64,000 bases of DNA from Nemorincola sp044225795 (GCA_044225795.1 JBGAIF010000003.1:434001-498000), one strand, 5' to 3'. Shown: positions 53,163 to 62,739, counted from the first letter of the stretch. Program-made: numbers and translations. Notes: a model not told the origin generated them from the sequence alone.

Positions 53163-54359
53163 ATGTCACAAACGTTACTTGATAGGCTGAACTCGCATGG
53201 CCCGAAAAGAATATTGACACTTGACGGGGGAGGTGTAAGAGGTGCCGTAGCCCTTGGGTATCTTAAAAAACTTGAAACCCTGTTGCGTGAGCAACATGGA
53301 GACAAACACTTTGTATTGTCTGATTATTTCGACCTTATAGGCGGGACCAGTACCGGGTCCATCCTGGCGTCCTGTATATCTATTGGTATGCCGGTAGATG
53401 AAATAAAGTCGAGATATTTTGATGTTATCGGTAAGATATTCGGGACTAAATATTCTCAGTGGACCAAGCTATTGCCGGGCAAGGGCGCGCAGAAAATAGT
53501 TGATGTGCTGTTCTCGAAAGCTGACTATGACTCCGGGCCTATAGAAGATGCATTGCAGGGTATGTTCAAAGATATCACACTTGGCAGTACTGCGTTTAAA
53601 TCCGGGCTTTGCATTGTCGCAAAGCGCGCAGATACGAACAGCACGTGGCCGCTGATCAACCATCCGGGCGGAAAATACTTTGACAGCGCTGAAGGAAAGA
53701 ATAAGGATATATTGCTTTGGAAGGCTGTAAGGGCGAGCGCTGCAGCACCTACCTATTTTATTCCGCAACAAATAGATGTTGGTGGCGGGGCTAAGAAAGC
53801 CGCATTCATAGATGGAGGCATGAGCATGGCCAACAATCCAGCATTGCAAACGCTGATGGTAGCTACGCTGAAAGGGTTCCCGTTCAAGTGGAACCTTGGG
53901 GCTGAGAATATCATGCTTGTTTCCATAGGTACGGGTATGAACCGTATCAGTAAGAATTCGGAAGATATAGTTGATTACCCTGAATTTAAGTGGGCTTCTG
54001 AGATACCGGACATGCTTATGTACGATGCCTCATGGCTTAACCAGGTGATCCTGCAGTGGATGTCGGAGTCGCCGATTCCCTGGCATATTGACGGAGAGAT
54101 AGGCAACCTGGAAGGAGATCTGTTGCACCCGGGTGAAACAGGCCGTGGTCTTATCTCGTACCTCAGGTACAATGCGTGGCTGTCAAAACCTGACCTTGAG
54201 GCCCTGATGGAGAAAGAATATACCACCGAACATGTGGACCTGTTGAACCAGATGGATCATGCAGAGAATTGTAATGAGCTATTTGCAATAGCCGCAAAGG
54301 CCGCCAATAAAGAAATGCACCCTGACCATTTTTCCGAGCGATTCATGGTGCACAGGTAG
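53163..54359 (+). CDS. Patatin-like phospholipase
   Basis: A 398-residue patatin. It has the oxyanion loop LDGGGVRG (20-27), the nucleophile S63 in GGTSTGS (GxSxG) and the catalytic D217 in FIDGGMSMANNP, so the Ser-Asp dyad is complete. It releases fatty acids from membrane lipids. It has no signal peptide and is cytoplasmic. It is divergent from the catalase-like gene. A pairing of lipase and peroxide-using haem enzymes fits lipid-hydroperoxide handling; a role in phage defence was considered and judged less likely. Confidence 0.9.
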   Translation: MSQTLLDRLNSHGPKRILTLDGGGVRGAVALGYLKKLETLLREQHGDKHFVLSDYFDLIGGTSTGSILASCISIGMPVDEIKSRYFDVIGKIFGTKYSQWTKLLPGKGAQKIVDVLFSKADYDSGPIEDALQGMFKDITLGSTAFKSGLCIVAKRADTNSTWPLINHPGGKYFDSAEGKNKDILLWKAVRASAAAPTYFIPQQIDVGGGAKKAAFIDGGMSMANNPALQTLMVATLKGFPFKWNLGAENIMLVSIGTGMNRISKNSEDIVDYPEFKWASEIPDMLMYDASWLNQVILQWMSESPIPWHIDGEIGNLEGDLLHPGETGRGLISYLRYNAWLSKPDLEALMEKEYTTEHVDLLNQMDHAENCNELFAIAAKAANKEMHPDHFSERFMVHR

Positions 54360-54423
54360 GTTGGTTAGCCAAAGATTTCCTAAAGTGATAGGGCAGGTGG
54401 GGTAGATTTATTTACTTTACTGC

Positions 54424-55248
54424 GTGAAGTTTTTACTACGTTATTGTTTTGTTCTTTGCCTGTTCATTACAGCTCATTTGCAAGCGCAAACAGAGAACTG
54501 GGACACGTATGTAGCCATGTTTGGTGATAAGAGAGGGTCGGTGCTGGTGGATATGGGGCTGGCCCGTACAGCACCCGACAGCCGGTACAAGTATCTTGTA
54601 GTGACAGGGCCAAGGACGAAAGCCTGCGACAAACAGGGCATGCCTGATACTGATGAGATACCTGTGCTGGAAGAGATACTCGGTCTGACATCCAACTTTA
54701 TCACGGGGGTGACCGCCAAAGTACTTGCCGGAACTTTTACATCGAACTGTGAGCGGCTCAATTATTATTATGTGAAAGATACCACCGGTGTGCGTAATGC
54801 AGTAGCCAGGGCCTATAACCGTAGTTTCGGAAACTATAGCTATGTGATCACCATGCGTCCCGATCCGGATTGGATGTCCTATCGTACATTCTTGTATCCT
54901 TCAGAACAGACACAGGACTGGATGATGTATAACCGGGTGACCTCTGAGTTGAAACAGCATGGAGATAGCCTGAAGGCGATACGTAAGGTAAAGTTCGATC
55001 TGTATTTTGGCGCTGATACGGCAAGGGCAAAGTTTGTAAAAAGCATTGCCGGTAGAGGTTATAGAGTTGAGCGCGAATTTGCGATAAGGAATGAGGCTAC
55101 TCCTTATGGTATCATTGTATCTAAAGAAAGTGATCTGAGGCAGCCCGTTGTAGATAGTATGGTGCGGACATTGCGTGCGGAAGCTGTAAAGCAAGGTGGC
55201 TATCTGGATATGTGGGATGCCGCTGTGAAAGTGAGCGCCGGAAAATAA
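54424..55248 (+). CDS. DUF695-like secreted protein with RraB-like C-terminal half
   Basis: A 274-residue exported protein (signal ending TAHLQAQ). The N-terminal half ENWDTYVAMFGDKRGSVLVDMGL resembles DUF695. The C-terminal half KVKFDLYFGADTARAKFVKSIAGRGYRVERE resembles the RraB-like fold often attached to DUF695. The start is a GTG at 54424, required to keep the signal peptide. Function is unknown; an RNase E inhibitor role is unlikely for an exported protein. Confidence 0.7.
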   Translation: MKFLLRYCFVLCLFITAHLQAQTENWDTYVAMFGDKRGSVLVDMGLARTAPDSRYKYLVVTGPRTKACDKQGMPDTDEIPVLEEILGLTSNFITGVTAKVLAGTFTSNCERLNYYYVKDTTGVRNAVARAYNRSFGNYSYVITMRPDPDWMSYRTFLYPSEQTQDWMMYNRVTSELKQHGDSLKAIRKVKFDLYFGADTARAKFVKSIAGRGYRVEREFAIRNEATPYGIIVSKESDLRQPVVDSMVRTLRAEAVKQGGYLDMWDAAVKVSAGK

Positions 55249-55253
55249 TACAT

Positions 55254-55286
55254 AAAAAAAGCCCGGAGCTGTAAGTCCCGGGCTTT
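55254..55286 (-). terminator. Terminator of guaB
   Basis: AAAGCCCGG and CCGGGCTTT form a 9-bp stem with an 11-base loop, followed on the minus strand by an uninterrupted T tract. It lies between the ends of convergent guaB and the DUF695-like gene and may serve both. Confidence 0.85.
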
Positions 55287-55302
55287 AGTGTTCCTGAATA
55301 TA

Positions 55303-56772
55303 TTACCTGCTATAGTTTGGCGCTTCTTTGGTGATCACCACATCGTGCGGATGGCTCTCTGCCATACTTGCCGGGGTGATACGAACGAACTGTGAATTGT
55401 TCTGCAATGTGCTGATGTCCTTTGCGCCGCAATAGCCCATACCGGCACGCAAGCCACCAACGAATTGTTGTACAACTTCATTGAGCAAGCCTTTATATGG
55501 TACACGGCCTACGATGCCTTCCGGTACCAGCTTCTTGATATCGGCCTCCATATCCTGGAAGTAGCGGTCCTTAGATCCTTCCTGCATAGCTTCTACAGAA
55601 CCCATGCCACGGTATGATTTGAACTTACGGCCTTCGTATATGATGGTCTCTCCCGGGCTTTCTTCCGTACCGGCAAAGATAGAGCCGGCCATAACACAGG
55701 ATGCGCCGGCGGCAATGGCCTTTACCATATCGCCGGTGTAGCGGATACCGCCGTCGGCAATTACCGGAACACCTGACTTCTTCAATGCCTGAGCTGCTTC
55801 CATGATAGCTGTGAGCTGGGGTGCACCTGCCCCGGTCACCACGCGTGTGGTACATATGGAGCCGGGACCTACACCTACCTTCACTGCGTCTGCGCCGGCA
55901 GCAGCCAGCGCCTTAGCGCCTTCGGCAGTTGCCACATTTCCTGCTATGATAGGGAGGCTCTTGTATGCTTTCTTGACCATTCTCACCGCATCTATAACGC
56001 CCTTTGAGTGGCCATGAGCGCTATCGAGTGTGATAACATCAACGCCTGCGGTCTTTAGCGCCTCAACCCTGTCCAGGATGTCGGCAGTGATGCCTATAGC
56101 GGCCCCGGCGAGCAGCCTGCCTATGCTATCTTTAGAAGCGTTAGGGTGGCTTTTCAGTTGTATGGTATCTCTGAATGTGATAAGGCCGATGAGTTTACCT
56201 TTCTTATCTACTATCGGGAGTTTTTCAATCTTATATTGTTCCAGTATGCGCTCTGCTTTCTGCATATCGGTACCGGCAGCGGCAGTAACGAGGCGTTCCT
56301 TGGTCATTACTTCGCTAACCTTTTTCTTCATGCTCTTTTCAAAGCGAAGATCGCGGTTGGTGAGCATGCCTACCAGCAGGTAATTATTATCAACGATAGG
56401 TATGCCGCCTATCCTGTTTTCGCGCATTATTTTGAGCGCATCGCCTACGGTGGCGTCAGGCTTTAATGTTATGGGGTCTAATATCAGCCCGTTCTCCGAG
56501 CGTTTTACTTTACGCACCTGCTCGGCCTGGCGCTCGATGCTCATGTTCTTGTGCAGTATGCCGATGCCGCCCTCACGTGAAAGCGCGATAGCCAGCGGAG
56601 CCTCCGTAACAGTATCCATTGCGGCAGATACCATCGGAATGTTGATACGTATGTCTTTCGTGAGATTGGTAACAATACTTACTTCGCGAGGCAGGACTTC
56701 GGAGTAAGCAGGCATCAGGAGTACATCATCAAACGTCAGTCCTTCGCCGTAAAACTTGGATTTTATTGCCAT
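55303..56772 (-). CDS. guaB: Inosine-5'-monophosphate dehydrogenase
   Basis: A 489-residue IMPDH with the TIM barrel interrupted by two CBS domains (about 95-215). The nucleophile is C307 in GPGSICTTR, and the flap and finger loops follow (GTEESPGE, YRGMGS, VPYKG). It oxidises IMP to XMP, the committed step of GMP synthesis. The ATG at 56772 (MAIKSKFYGEGLTFDD) matches the family start, and a longer ORF start would lie inside the promoter. The predicted transcription start falls on or beside this ATG, so the mRNA may be leaderless. Confidence 0.96.
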   Translation of the reverse strand: MAIKSKFYGEGLTFDDVLLMPAYSEVLPREVSIVTNLTKDIRINIPMVSAAMDTVTEAPLAIALSREGGIGILHKNMSIERQAEQVRKVKRSENGLILDPITLKPDATVGDALKIMRENRIGGIPIVDNNYLLVGMLTNRDLRFEKSMKKKVSEVMTKERLVTAAAGTDMQKAERILEQYKIEKLPIVDKKGKLIGLITFRDTIQLKSHPNASKDSIGRLLAGAAIGITADILDRVEALKTAGVDVITLDSAHGHSKGVIDAVRMVKKAYKSLPIIAGNVATAEGAKALAAAGADAVKVGVGPGSICTTRVVTGAGAPQLTAIMEAAQALKKSGVPVIADGGIRYTGDMVKAIAAGASCVMAGSIFAGTEESPGETIIYEGRKFKSYRGMGSVEAMQEGSKDRYFQDMEADIKKLVPEGIVGRVPYKGLLNEVVQQFVGGLRAGMGYCGAKDISTLQNNSQFVRITPASMAESHPHDVVITKEAPNYSR

Positions 56773-56775
56773 GTG

Positions 56776-56807
56776 CAAAGATATGTGCATTTTCGAAATT
56801 GTGCAAA
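56776..56807 (-). promoter_or_regulatory. Promoter of guaB
   Basis: On the minus strand TTTG at 56807-56804, 20 bases, TATCTTTG at 56783-56776. The -7 element ends three bases before the start codon. Confidence 0.65.
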
Positions 56808-56847
56808 TACCCCTGAAATAGGCTTATTGATAATATTTATCCTTTTT

Positions 56848-59352
56848 TTATTTCTTTATTGCTTTCAGATTATAGTGGTCAGTTCCTGCTACGATGCTGA
56901 TCGTGTATATTCCTTCGGGTAATCCGGAAGCATCTATACTCTGAGCATTTTGTTCCGTGCGTAATACCTTGCCATTAAGATCAAGCAATTTAACTATGTA
57001 AGAAGCCGGACGAGGCTTTGTGAAATTAAGTCTCCATAAAGACTCTGCAGGGTTAGGGTAGATGTATGCCCCGATGGGATTTGGAGCAGCTAAATTACGA
57101 ACGCCTGTTCGGTCCGGGGCATCTTTAATAAGTTTTGCTTCCCAAACCCCACGCCCGTATGTTGCGGCACGTACATAGTAATTGTAGTAGTTGATATCAA
57201 TGTCATCAACGATGACATTGGGCAGCCCGGTACTATACGGAGCCCAGGATGTATTGGACGAATCAATGTAGTAAACACCCATATCTGTGCCAACGAATAA
57301 TGCGCCAGGTGTACTGCTGTCAACAGCTATGCAGTTAGCAGGTACATTGGGCAGATTGCTACTGATGTTTGTCCAAGTAGTACCACCTGCAGTGCTCACG
57401 AAAACCTTCTTTCCGTCTACATATCCAGACATGGTCACGTAGACAAGCATTGGATCATTGTAATCAACTGCAATGTTGGTCATGGCAACTGTGCTTGTAG
57501 GCAAGTTCCCGGTTACGTTCTTCCATGTAGTGCCCGAATCAAGAGAGCGATATATATTCGTGTAATCTGCAGCATACAAAACTGCGCTGTTTGATTGTCC
57601 GATAGCCATAGAGATAGCGCCGGAGCTGAAAATAAATGACTTGCTCAATTGCTCGAAGCTGGAGCCTCCATCGCGTGAACCCCATATATGTTGGTAGCCA
57701 AAGTATATGTTTTGTTGGTTATTAGGGTCAAACAATACGGGTGTTATCCATGAGCCTTTTTCTGACGTTACATCAATATGATTAAATGTAATTCCCTGAT
57801 CGTATGACAGATTGAAGTATCCGTATTGTGATGATGATATCTGGAGGAAGTCATTCTTTGGGTGAATAGCACAGTCCATTCCATCACCATAGCTAACCTC
57901 AGCCCAATCTGTGCCATTGTACCCGAATGTGCCATTGTCCTGAACACCGGTAAGCATCATGTAAGGGTTCTGTTGCGAAGTTGCCATTTTGTACATTTGG
58001 GATATCATCAGACCATCGGCAAGGTTTGTCCATGATGTGCCGCCGTTATACGATACACTTATACCACCATCGTCCCCTACATAAACGGTGAATTTGCGCA
58101 AAGGATTTATGGTGAGGGCGTGGTTGTCCACATGAAGGTCCATGGGGTTGCTGGCGCTCCACGAAGCCCCGCCATTGGTTGATTTGGCAATATCTTTACC
58201 ACAGGCAAAAATGAGATTGCTGTCGGTAGGAGAAACAGAAAGCACCCTATCATAGTATCCGTAAAAATTAGCCACCGGATCAGGTGATACGCCGGGGTAA
58301 AAAGAGTAGCCGTAGTCGTGAGAGAACTTGAAATTGTTCTTAGAATCAAGAAGCCAAATAGAATTGGGTGAAGCAGCAGAAACGGCAATGGAGCACCTGT
58401 CGGCTGTAGGGTTGATGCCGGGATTGAGCATGGTCCAGGTCTTTCCGGTATCGCTGGATATACGCAGATCATAATCGTTGATGGCGTAAATAACCGCTGC
58501 ATTGCCCGGCCGGTAAGCCATAGAATATACGTGTCCTGCATCTACAGTATCCCATGTTGCACCTGCGTCGGCAGACCTGAGTATCCCATGTCTTGTAGCC
58601 GCAAGCAGAATGTCCGGGTTTACGGAGTTTATGAGCAATCGTTGTATGATATCCCTGTTCGATTGCAGGTAACTCAATCCTGTAGGTAGCCACGTCTTTC
58701 CGCCATCAGGGCTTTTCATGATGCCGCCGGAATATAGGCCTCCCCAGAAGATACTGCTCCCGTTCTCGTAACCGTAACCATCGCCTGTGGCAGCATAAAT
58801 GGTGTCTGTATGACGAGGATTTACCGCAATATCCGCTATGCTTATTGACGGGAAATTGTCAGAATTAGAGGTCCACGTTGCACCATTGTCATGACTGATA
58901 TGTACACCACCGCCGGCAGTGCCCACATATATAGTTGCGGTGTCTATGGGGTCGAGTACAATACAATTCACACGGCCTATGCCATTGTGATTGATAGGTA
59001 CTTTTTTGGGGCCGACAGGCTGCCACGGAGAGATAGCAGAGGTTTTGAGGCCCTTTCTGCCGGCACCCTGCAATGGCGAATAGGATCTCAATAACACATC
59101 GGGTTCGGGCATATTCCCGGTAGGGTAACACCGGGGTTCCATCATATTGAACCAACGGTTGAAGCGATTGGCATCGTTATCGTTGTCGTCGTCATTGTCA
59201 GCAGTATTGTGGATGACCTGCTGCTCGAACCGGCGTTTTATCGAATAAATATTGTTCGGATCGTCCTGGTTGTTATTGACGGCCTTGCCGGTTTGTGCAT
59301 ACAGTGCTGTGCTTAGGATAAGGCTAAGTAACGCCAGAGTAAAATAACGCAT
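56848..59352 (-). CDS. Secreted BNR/sortilin-type beta-propeller protein with T9SS domain
   Basis: An 834-residue exported protein (signal ending STALYAQ). Many blades of the BNR / VPS10 type carry S-x-D-G-G-x-T-W motifs (HISHDNGATW, KSPDGGKTW, RSADAGATW, KSTNGGASW, SRDGGSSF, RSLDSGTTW). A type A T9SS sorting domain ends it (AYIYPNPAESLWRLNF to LKAIKK). An acidic Asp/Asn-rich stretch follows the signal peptide. Comparable proteins are surface-exposed and of unknown substrate; a glycosidase activity is possible only if catalytic Glu/Asp pairs exist, which I could not assign. Confidence 0.85.
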   Translation of the reverse strand: MRYFTLALLSLILSTALYAQTGKAVNNNQDDPNNIYSIKRRFEQQVIHNTADNDDDNDNDANRFNRWFNMMEPRCYPTGNMPEPDVLLRSYSPLQGAGRKGLKTSAISPWQPVGPKKVPINHNGIGRVNCIVLDPIDTATIYVGTAGGGVHISHDNGATWTSNSDNFPSISIADIAVNPRHTDTIYAATGDGYGYENGSSIFWGGLYSGGIMKSPDGGKTWLPTGLSYLQSNRDIIQRLLINSVNPDILLAATRHGILRSADAGATWDTVDAGHVYSMAYRPGNAAVIYAINDYDLRISSDTGKTWTMLNPGINPTADRCSIAVSAASPNSIWLLDSKNNFKFSHDYGYSFYPGVSPDPVANFYGYYDRVLSVSPTDSNLIFACGKDIAKSTNGGASWSASNPMDLHVDNHALTINPLRKFTVYVGDDGGISVSYNGGTSWTNLADGLMISQMYKMATSQQNPYMMLTGVQDNGTFGYNGTDWAEVSYGDGMDCAIHPKNDFLQISSSQYGYFNLSYDQGITFNHIDVTSEKGSWITPVLFDPNNQQNIYFGYQHIWGSRDGGSSFEQLSKSFIFSSGAISMAIGQSNSAVLYAADYTNIYRSLDSGTTWKNVTGNLPTSTVAMTNIAVDYNDPMLVYVTMSGYVDGKKVFVSTAGGTTWTNISSNLPNVPANCIAVDSSTPGALFVGTDMGVYYIDSSNTSWAPYSTGLPNVIVDDIDINYYNYYVRAATYGRGVWEAKLIKDAPDRTGVRNLAAPNPIGAYIYPNPAESLWRLNFTKPRPASYIVKLLDLNGKVLRTEQNAQSIDASGLPEGIYTISIVAGTDHYNLKAIKK

Positions 59353-59646
59353 TAAAAAAGTGAATTTGTGTAAAGTTAGGGTAAAATGAACGAAAGCAAG
59401 GTTAAAACGGTTGTCAACCAGGCGTTAAGGCCTGCGTGCAGGTGAAAATTGAATGCCAGAAGTGTTTGTTTTATATGGGTGTAGTTTTATTTAATGTGAT
59501 GAACCAATGAATGCAGGCAGGTAATGTTCTAAAAATATTGAGTGGGGGCATTGTCTTTATAAGCCATTTTATATATTTGCAAGGATCTAGTGAGGGCCGG
59601 AATGGTTCTGTTTATTATCAACAAAGGTTTAAATCAAAACAGCAAT
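59353..59646. other. Divergent intergenic region with promoter of the plus-strand gene
   Basis: TTG (59551-59553), 18 bases, TATATTTG (59572-59579) is a good promoter for the gene starting at 59647, with a leader of about 63 bases. No gene or RNA was recognised in the rest. Confidence 0.5.
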
Positions 59647-60090
59647 ATGTTATCACGCTTGAAGGTATCATTGTTAGTTCCGGCATTATTGATTGGTCTT
59701 TCCGGCTTACGGGCACAGGAAACGGATTACCTGAAGCATAGAAAGTCATTCGACCTGTGTGGTTTCAAGAAGGAGTGTGAGCATTGTTATTCCTGTGAAA
59801 AACAACGCTATATCGTCAAGATCAATAACAAGGAAGATAAAAAGATCACACGTATCACTTATTCTTTTTATTCAGACGTATTCAATAAAGTACTTACTAA
59901 GGAAGCTGACATAAAGGGCAAGAAGATAGATCCTAAGTCAATAGGTTTATTCTATATATGTGTGCCTGTTGGAAATCACTGGGCTGTAAGGGACATAGAA
60001 TATGGTGACGAATCTAAAGCCTCTTTTGTAGTAAAGGAGCGCATGAACAGCTTCCTGCAGGAGGCCGATGAGTGCGACTGCAACGATTAA
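59647..60090 (+). CDS. Small secreted Cys-rich protein, unknown
   Basis: A 147-residue protein with a signal peptide (LVPALLIGLSGLRAQ). The mature protein starts with a cluster of four Cys (DLCGFKKECEHCYSCEK) followed by beta-rich sequence and ends ECDCND. The cluster could bind metal or form disulphides. The ATG at 59647 was chosen because the longer frame adds residues before the signal peptide. No family recognised. It converges with the DUF4476-like gene. Confidence 0.65.
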   Translation: MLSRLKVSLLVPALLIGLSGLRAQETDYLKHRKSFDLCGFKKECEHCYSCEKQRYIVKINNKEDKKITRITYSFYSDVFNKVLTKEADIKGKKIDPKSIGLFYICVPVGNHWAVRDIEYGDESKASFVVKERMNSFLQEADECDCND

Positions 60091-60114
60091 AAAATCCCGT
60101 AAAAGCTTTGATTG

Positions 60115-60540
60115 TTATTTGTGGTTGATGAATTCGTTCACTTCATCCCATGATGATGCTTTGTTGAATCCGCCCTTGATCTCAGCATACTTATCCTTAT
60201 CATAAACATACTTATAGGCAAATTTGGCAAACTCAATCCTGGTTTCTTCGTAAGTGAAAGCGGTCAGGGTTATCTTGATCTGGTGTGATGTAAAGCAATC
60301 AGCACCAGCAGCCATTTTGGCTTCGCGCAATTTCTCGCTATCAAAACCTTCATGTGTTTTCAGCTCGCGGAAAAAATCAAAGAAGTTAGCATGTGAGCAA
60401 GCCTCTGTGCATGAACTTCTTGTTGTCGTCACTTCTTTGTTCTCTACCACTACAGTGCGGGTTTGCCCTTTTCCCTGTGCAGATACCCGGGTAGCTGTAA
60501 AAAGAGAGATCGATGCGATAAACAGAAGTTTCCTTGTCAT
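60115..60540 (-). CDS. DUF4476-like secreted protein
   Basis: A 141-residue exported protein (signal ending TRVSAQ). The C-terminal region AAGADCFTSHQIKITLTAFTYEETRIEFAKFAYKYVYDKDKY resembles DUF4476, common in Bacteroidota secreted proteins of unknown function. The ATG at 60540 (MTRKLLFIAS) begins the signal peptide; starts further upstream would add a Phe/Tyr-rich segment. It converges with the Cys-rich gene and precedes mutS2 on the same strand. Confidence 0.72.
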   Translation of the reverse strand: MTRKLLFIASISLFTATRVSAQGKGQTRTVVVENKEVTTTRSSCTEACSHANFFDFFRELKTHEGFDSEKLREAKMAAGADCFTSHQIKITLTAFTYEETRIEFAKFAYKYVYDKDKYAEIKGGFNKASSWDEVNEFINHK

Positions 60541-60619
60541 TTGATTTGCTTTGTACCGGATAAAAATATAAAAGGTTATTGATTTTTGAAAATAATGCCT
60601 TACAAATGGCAATGATAGC

Positions 60620-62731
60620 TTATTTATGGCCCTGTTTGGCCTTTTTCCGGACCACTATCCACTCATCAATATTGACATTGAACGGCATTTTGCCGATCAT
60701 TACAATAGCCCGCTTGTCGCGCAGCTCGGAAAGAGTGCCCACCTGGTGGTTCTCTTTGTTTCTTACGAGGTCGCCTGGATGGGGTGGCGTACCTACCACA
60801 TCGTAGTTTTTGTCGGCCTTCTTTGCGGCGGCAGCATTGGCGTCTATCTGTTTCTTCCTGAAGAGAACGTTCTCCGCGGCCTTTATTACTTCCTGTTTAT
60901 TCTCTGTTTTTTTCCAGTCCTGTATGATCTGCTTGAACTTACGCTCAGTGTCGCGCAGGTAATCCAGTTCCTCCTTTTTTATCTTGTTTTGCAGGCGCAG
61001 GGTCTCCTGGTGCTGTTTCAGCTTTTCTTTGTCCGTGATCTCCTCAAAATGTTTTTTCAGGCGTTCATTCTCTTTCAGTAGCCTGTTCAGTTCTTTCTCT
61101 TTATCAGTCAGGCGAACAGACTGCTGTTCAGTCTGGAGTAGCATCTTATCCAGCTTGAAGTGCTCGCGCTGGGTCAGTTGCTTTGCACGGTCTATGACAT
61201 GTACGGGTAGCCCGCTTCGTTTGGCAATAGCGAATGTATAAGAGCTGCCCGGCTTGCCTATGGTCAGTTGATAGAGTGGCTCCAGTTTCTCTTCGTCAAA
61301 GGCCATAGCCCCGTTAAATATGCCTTTTACCTTTCCTGCCATTACCTTCAGGTTCAGGTAGTGAGTAGTGATGATACCCAGTGCATGTTTTTTTGCCAGT
61401 TCTTCCACTATTGCTTCTGCAAAGGCCCCGCCGAGGTTAGGGTCGGAACCGCTGCCCAGCTCGTCTATGAAGAAAAGTGTCTTGCCATTGGCCGCGTTCA
61501 TGAAATACCTCATGTCCCGTAGGTGCGCACTATAGGTGCTTAGTTCATGTTCTATGGACTGAGTGTCGCCTATTTGCACCATCAACTGTTTGAAAATACC
61601 GATCTCAGAACTTTCGTCCGCAGGTATCAGCAGTCCGGCCTGTGCCATGAGTTGCAGTAGTCCCGCGGTCTTCATAGATACTGTCTTGCCACCTGCATTA
61701 GGACCGCTTATGATGAGTATGCGTTCCTGCCGGTCAAGGGTCAGGTTAAGAGGTATGGTTGTTTTGTTGGCTTGTTTGTTGTGCAGGTATAGCAGGGGGT
61801 GATATGCTTTTACCAGTTGCAGCATCGGGTGCTGGCTGAGGCGTGGCATATGGCCGTTGAGGTCCACCGCCAGCAGCGCCTTGGCGCGTATATAGTCATA
61901 AATACCACACACATGGTAGTAAGCAGACAGCTCAGGATGAAATTCTGAAAGGTCTTTTGTGGCCTGTACCAATATGCGGTGTATCTCTCTCGATTCCGCA
62001 CGCTCCAGGGAGAATATCTCGTTATTGAGCTCTATGGTCTCTTCCGGCTCTATGAATACAGTCTTTTGCGTATCACTCTCGCCGTGCAGTATTCCCTTCA
62101 CTATGCGTTTGTACTCGGCCAGTATGGCGGCTGTGCGGCGGCCATTCATGAAGCTCTCTGATATGTCGGCCAGGTAACCTTGCTTATTGAGCCTGCGCAA
62201 CACGCCTTCAAATACGCGCCGTGCTTCATGCCGTACCTTACCCAGATCAGAACGTATGGCCATCAGTTCGGGAGAAGCATTGTCCCTGACATTTCCGGTT
62301 TCATCTATCACTGCCGATATGAGCTCGGCTATTTTCTTTTCGTACGTGATCTTTTCAGACACCGCCCGAAGGTTTGGGAACAGGTCATTGTGTTTTTTGA
62401 ACCAGAGCAGTATATCCTTTATGTTCAGCGCCAGTTGCTGAAAAGAAAGCAATTGCTCCCCGCTCAGCACACCACCGGGTACGGAGAGGAGCTTCAGCTC
62501 TTTATACATGTTCCGGGTAAAGTCATTAGGGAAGTAGTCGCCGCCGAATCCTATGGACTTGAATTCGCTTGTCTGCAGCAGGTCCCGTTCCATCATATCC
62601 ATACGGGTATGGAAACGCATGTCCATTACACGCTCCCTGGCCGCATCGGTGCGGCATTTCTGTAGCAGCAGATCACGGACCTTATTGAACTCTAATGCCT
62701 CAGCGGCATAAGATGGATATAACTGCATCAT
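60620..62731 (-). CDS. mutS2: MutS2-family ATPase lacking the C-terminal Smr nuclease domain
   Basis: A 703-residue MutS2 protein. A helical lever/clamp region leads to the ATPase: Walker A GPNAGGKT (343-350), Walker B LFFIDELGSGSDP, then the Q-loop/signature region and the switch ITTHY. A long coiled coil follows (about 520-620). The family is usually about 780-800 residues and ends in an Smr endonuclease domain; here the protein stops at KKAKQGHK after a KOW-like segment (HPGDLVRNKENHQVGTL), with no Smr motif (LDLHG). It may be a ribosome-rescue/collision or recombination-inhibiting ATPase without nuclease activity. The first of two adjacent ATGs was used. Confidence 0.9.
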   Translation of the reverse strand: MMQLYPSYAAEALEFNKVRDLLLQKCRTDAARERVMDMRFHTRMDMMERDLLQTSEFKSIGFGGDYFPNDFTRNMYKELKLLSVPGGVLSGEQLLSFQQLALNIKDILLWFKKHNDLFPNLRAVSEKITYEKKIAELISAVIDETGNVRDNASPELMAIRSDLGKVRHEARRVFEGVLRRLNKQGYLADISESFMNGRRTAAILAEYKRIVKGILHGESDTQKTVFIEPEETIELNNEIFSLERAESREIHRILVQATKDLSEFHPELSAYYHVCGIYDYIRAKALLAVDLNGHMPRLSQHPMLQLVKAYHPLLYLHNKQANKTTIPLNLTLDRQERILIISGPNAGGKTVSMKTAGLLQLMAQAGLLIPADESSEIGIFKQLMVQIGDTQSIEHELSTYSAHLRDMRYFMNAANGKTLFFIDELGSGSDPNLGGAFAEAIVEELAKKHALGIITTHYLNLKVMAGKVKGIFNGAMAFDEEKLEPLYQLTIGKPGSSYTFAIAKRSGLPVHVIDRAKQLTQREHFKLDKMLLQTEQQSVRLTDKEKELNRLLKENERLKKHFEEITDKEKLKQHQETLRLQNKIKKEELDYLRDTERKFKQIIQDWKKTENKQEVIKAAENVLFRKKQIDANAAAAKKADKNYDVVGTPPHPGDLVRNKENHQVGTLSELRDKRAIVMIGKMPFNVNIDEWIVVRKKAKQGHK

Positions 62732-62739
62732 TGCGGCTG

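Noticed and set aside
46336..54359. CBASS or Pycsar anti-phage system (cyclase plus patatin effector)
   Set aside because: The cyclase is a class III adenylate cyclase fused to a kinase/ATPase/GAF protein, not a CD-NTase or a small PycC. The patatin is on the opposite strand with peroxide genes between them and has no nucleotide-sensor domain. Metabolic or stress signalling is simpler.
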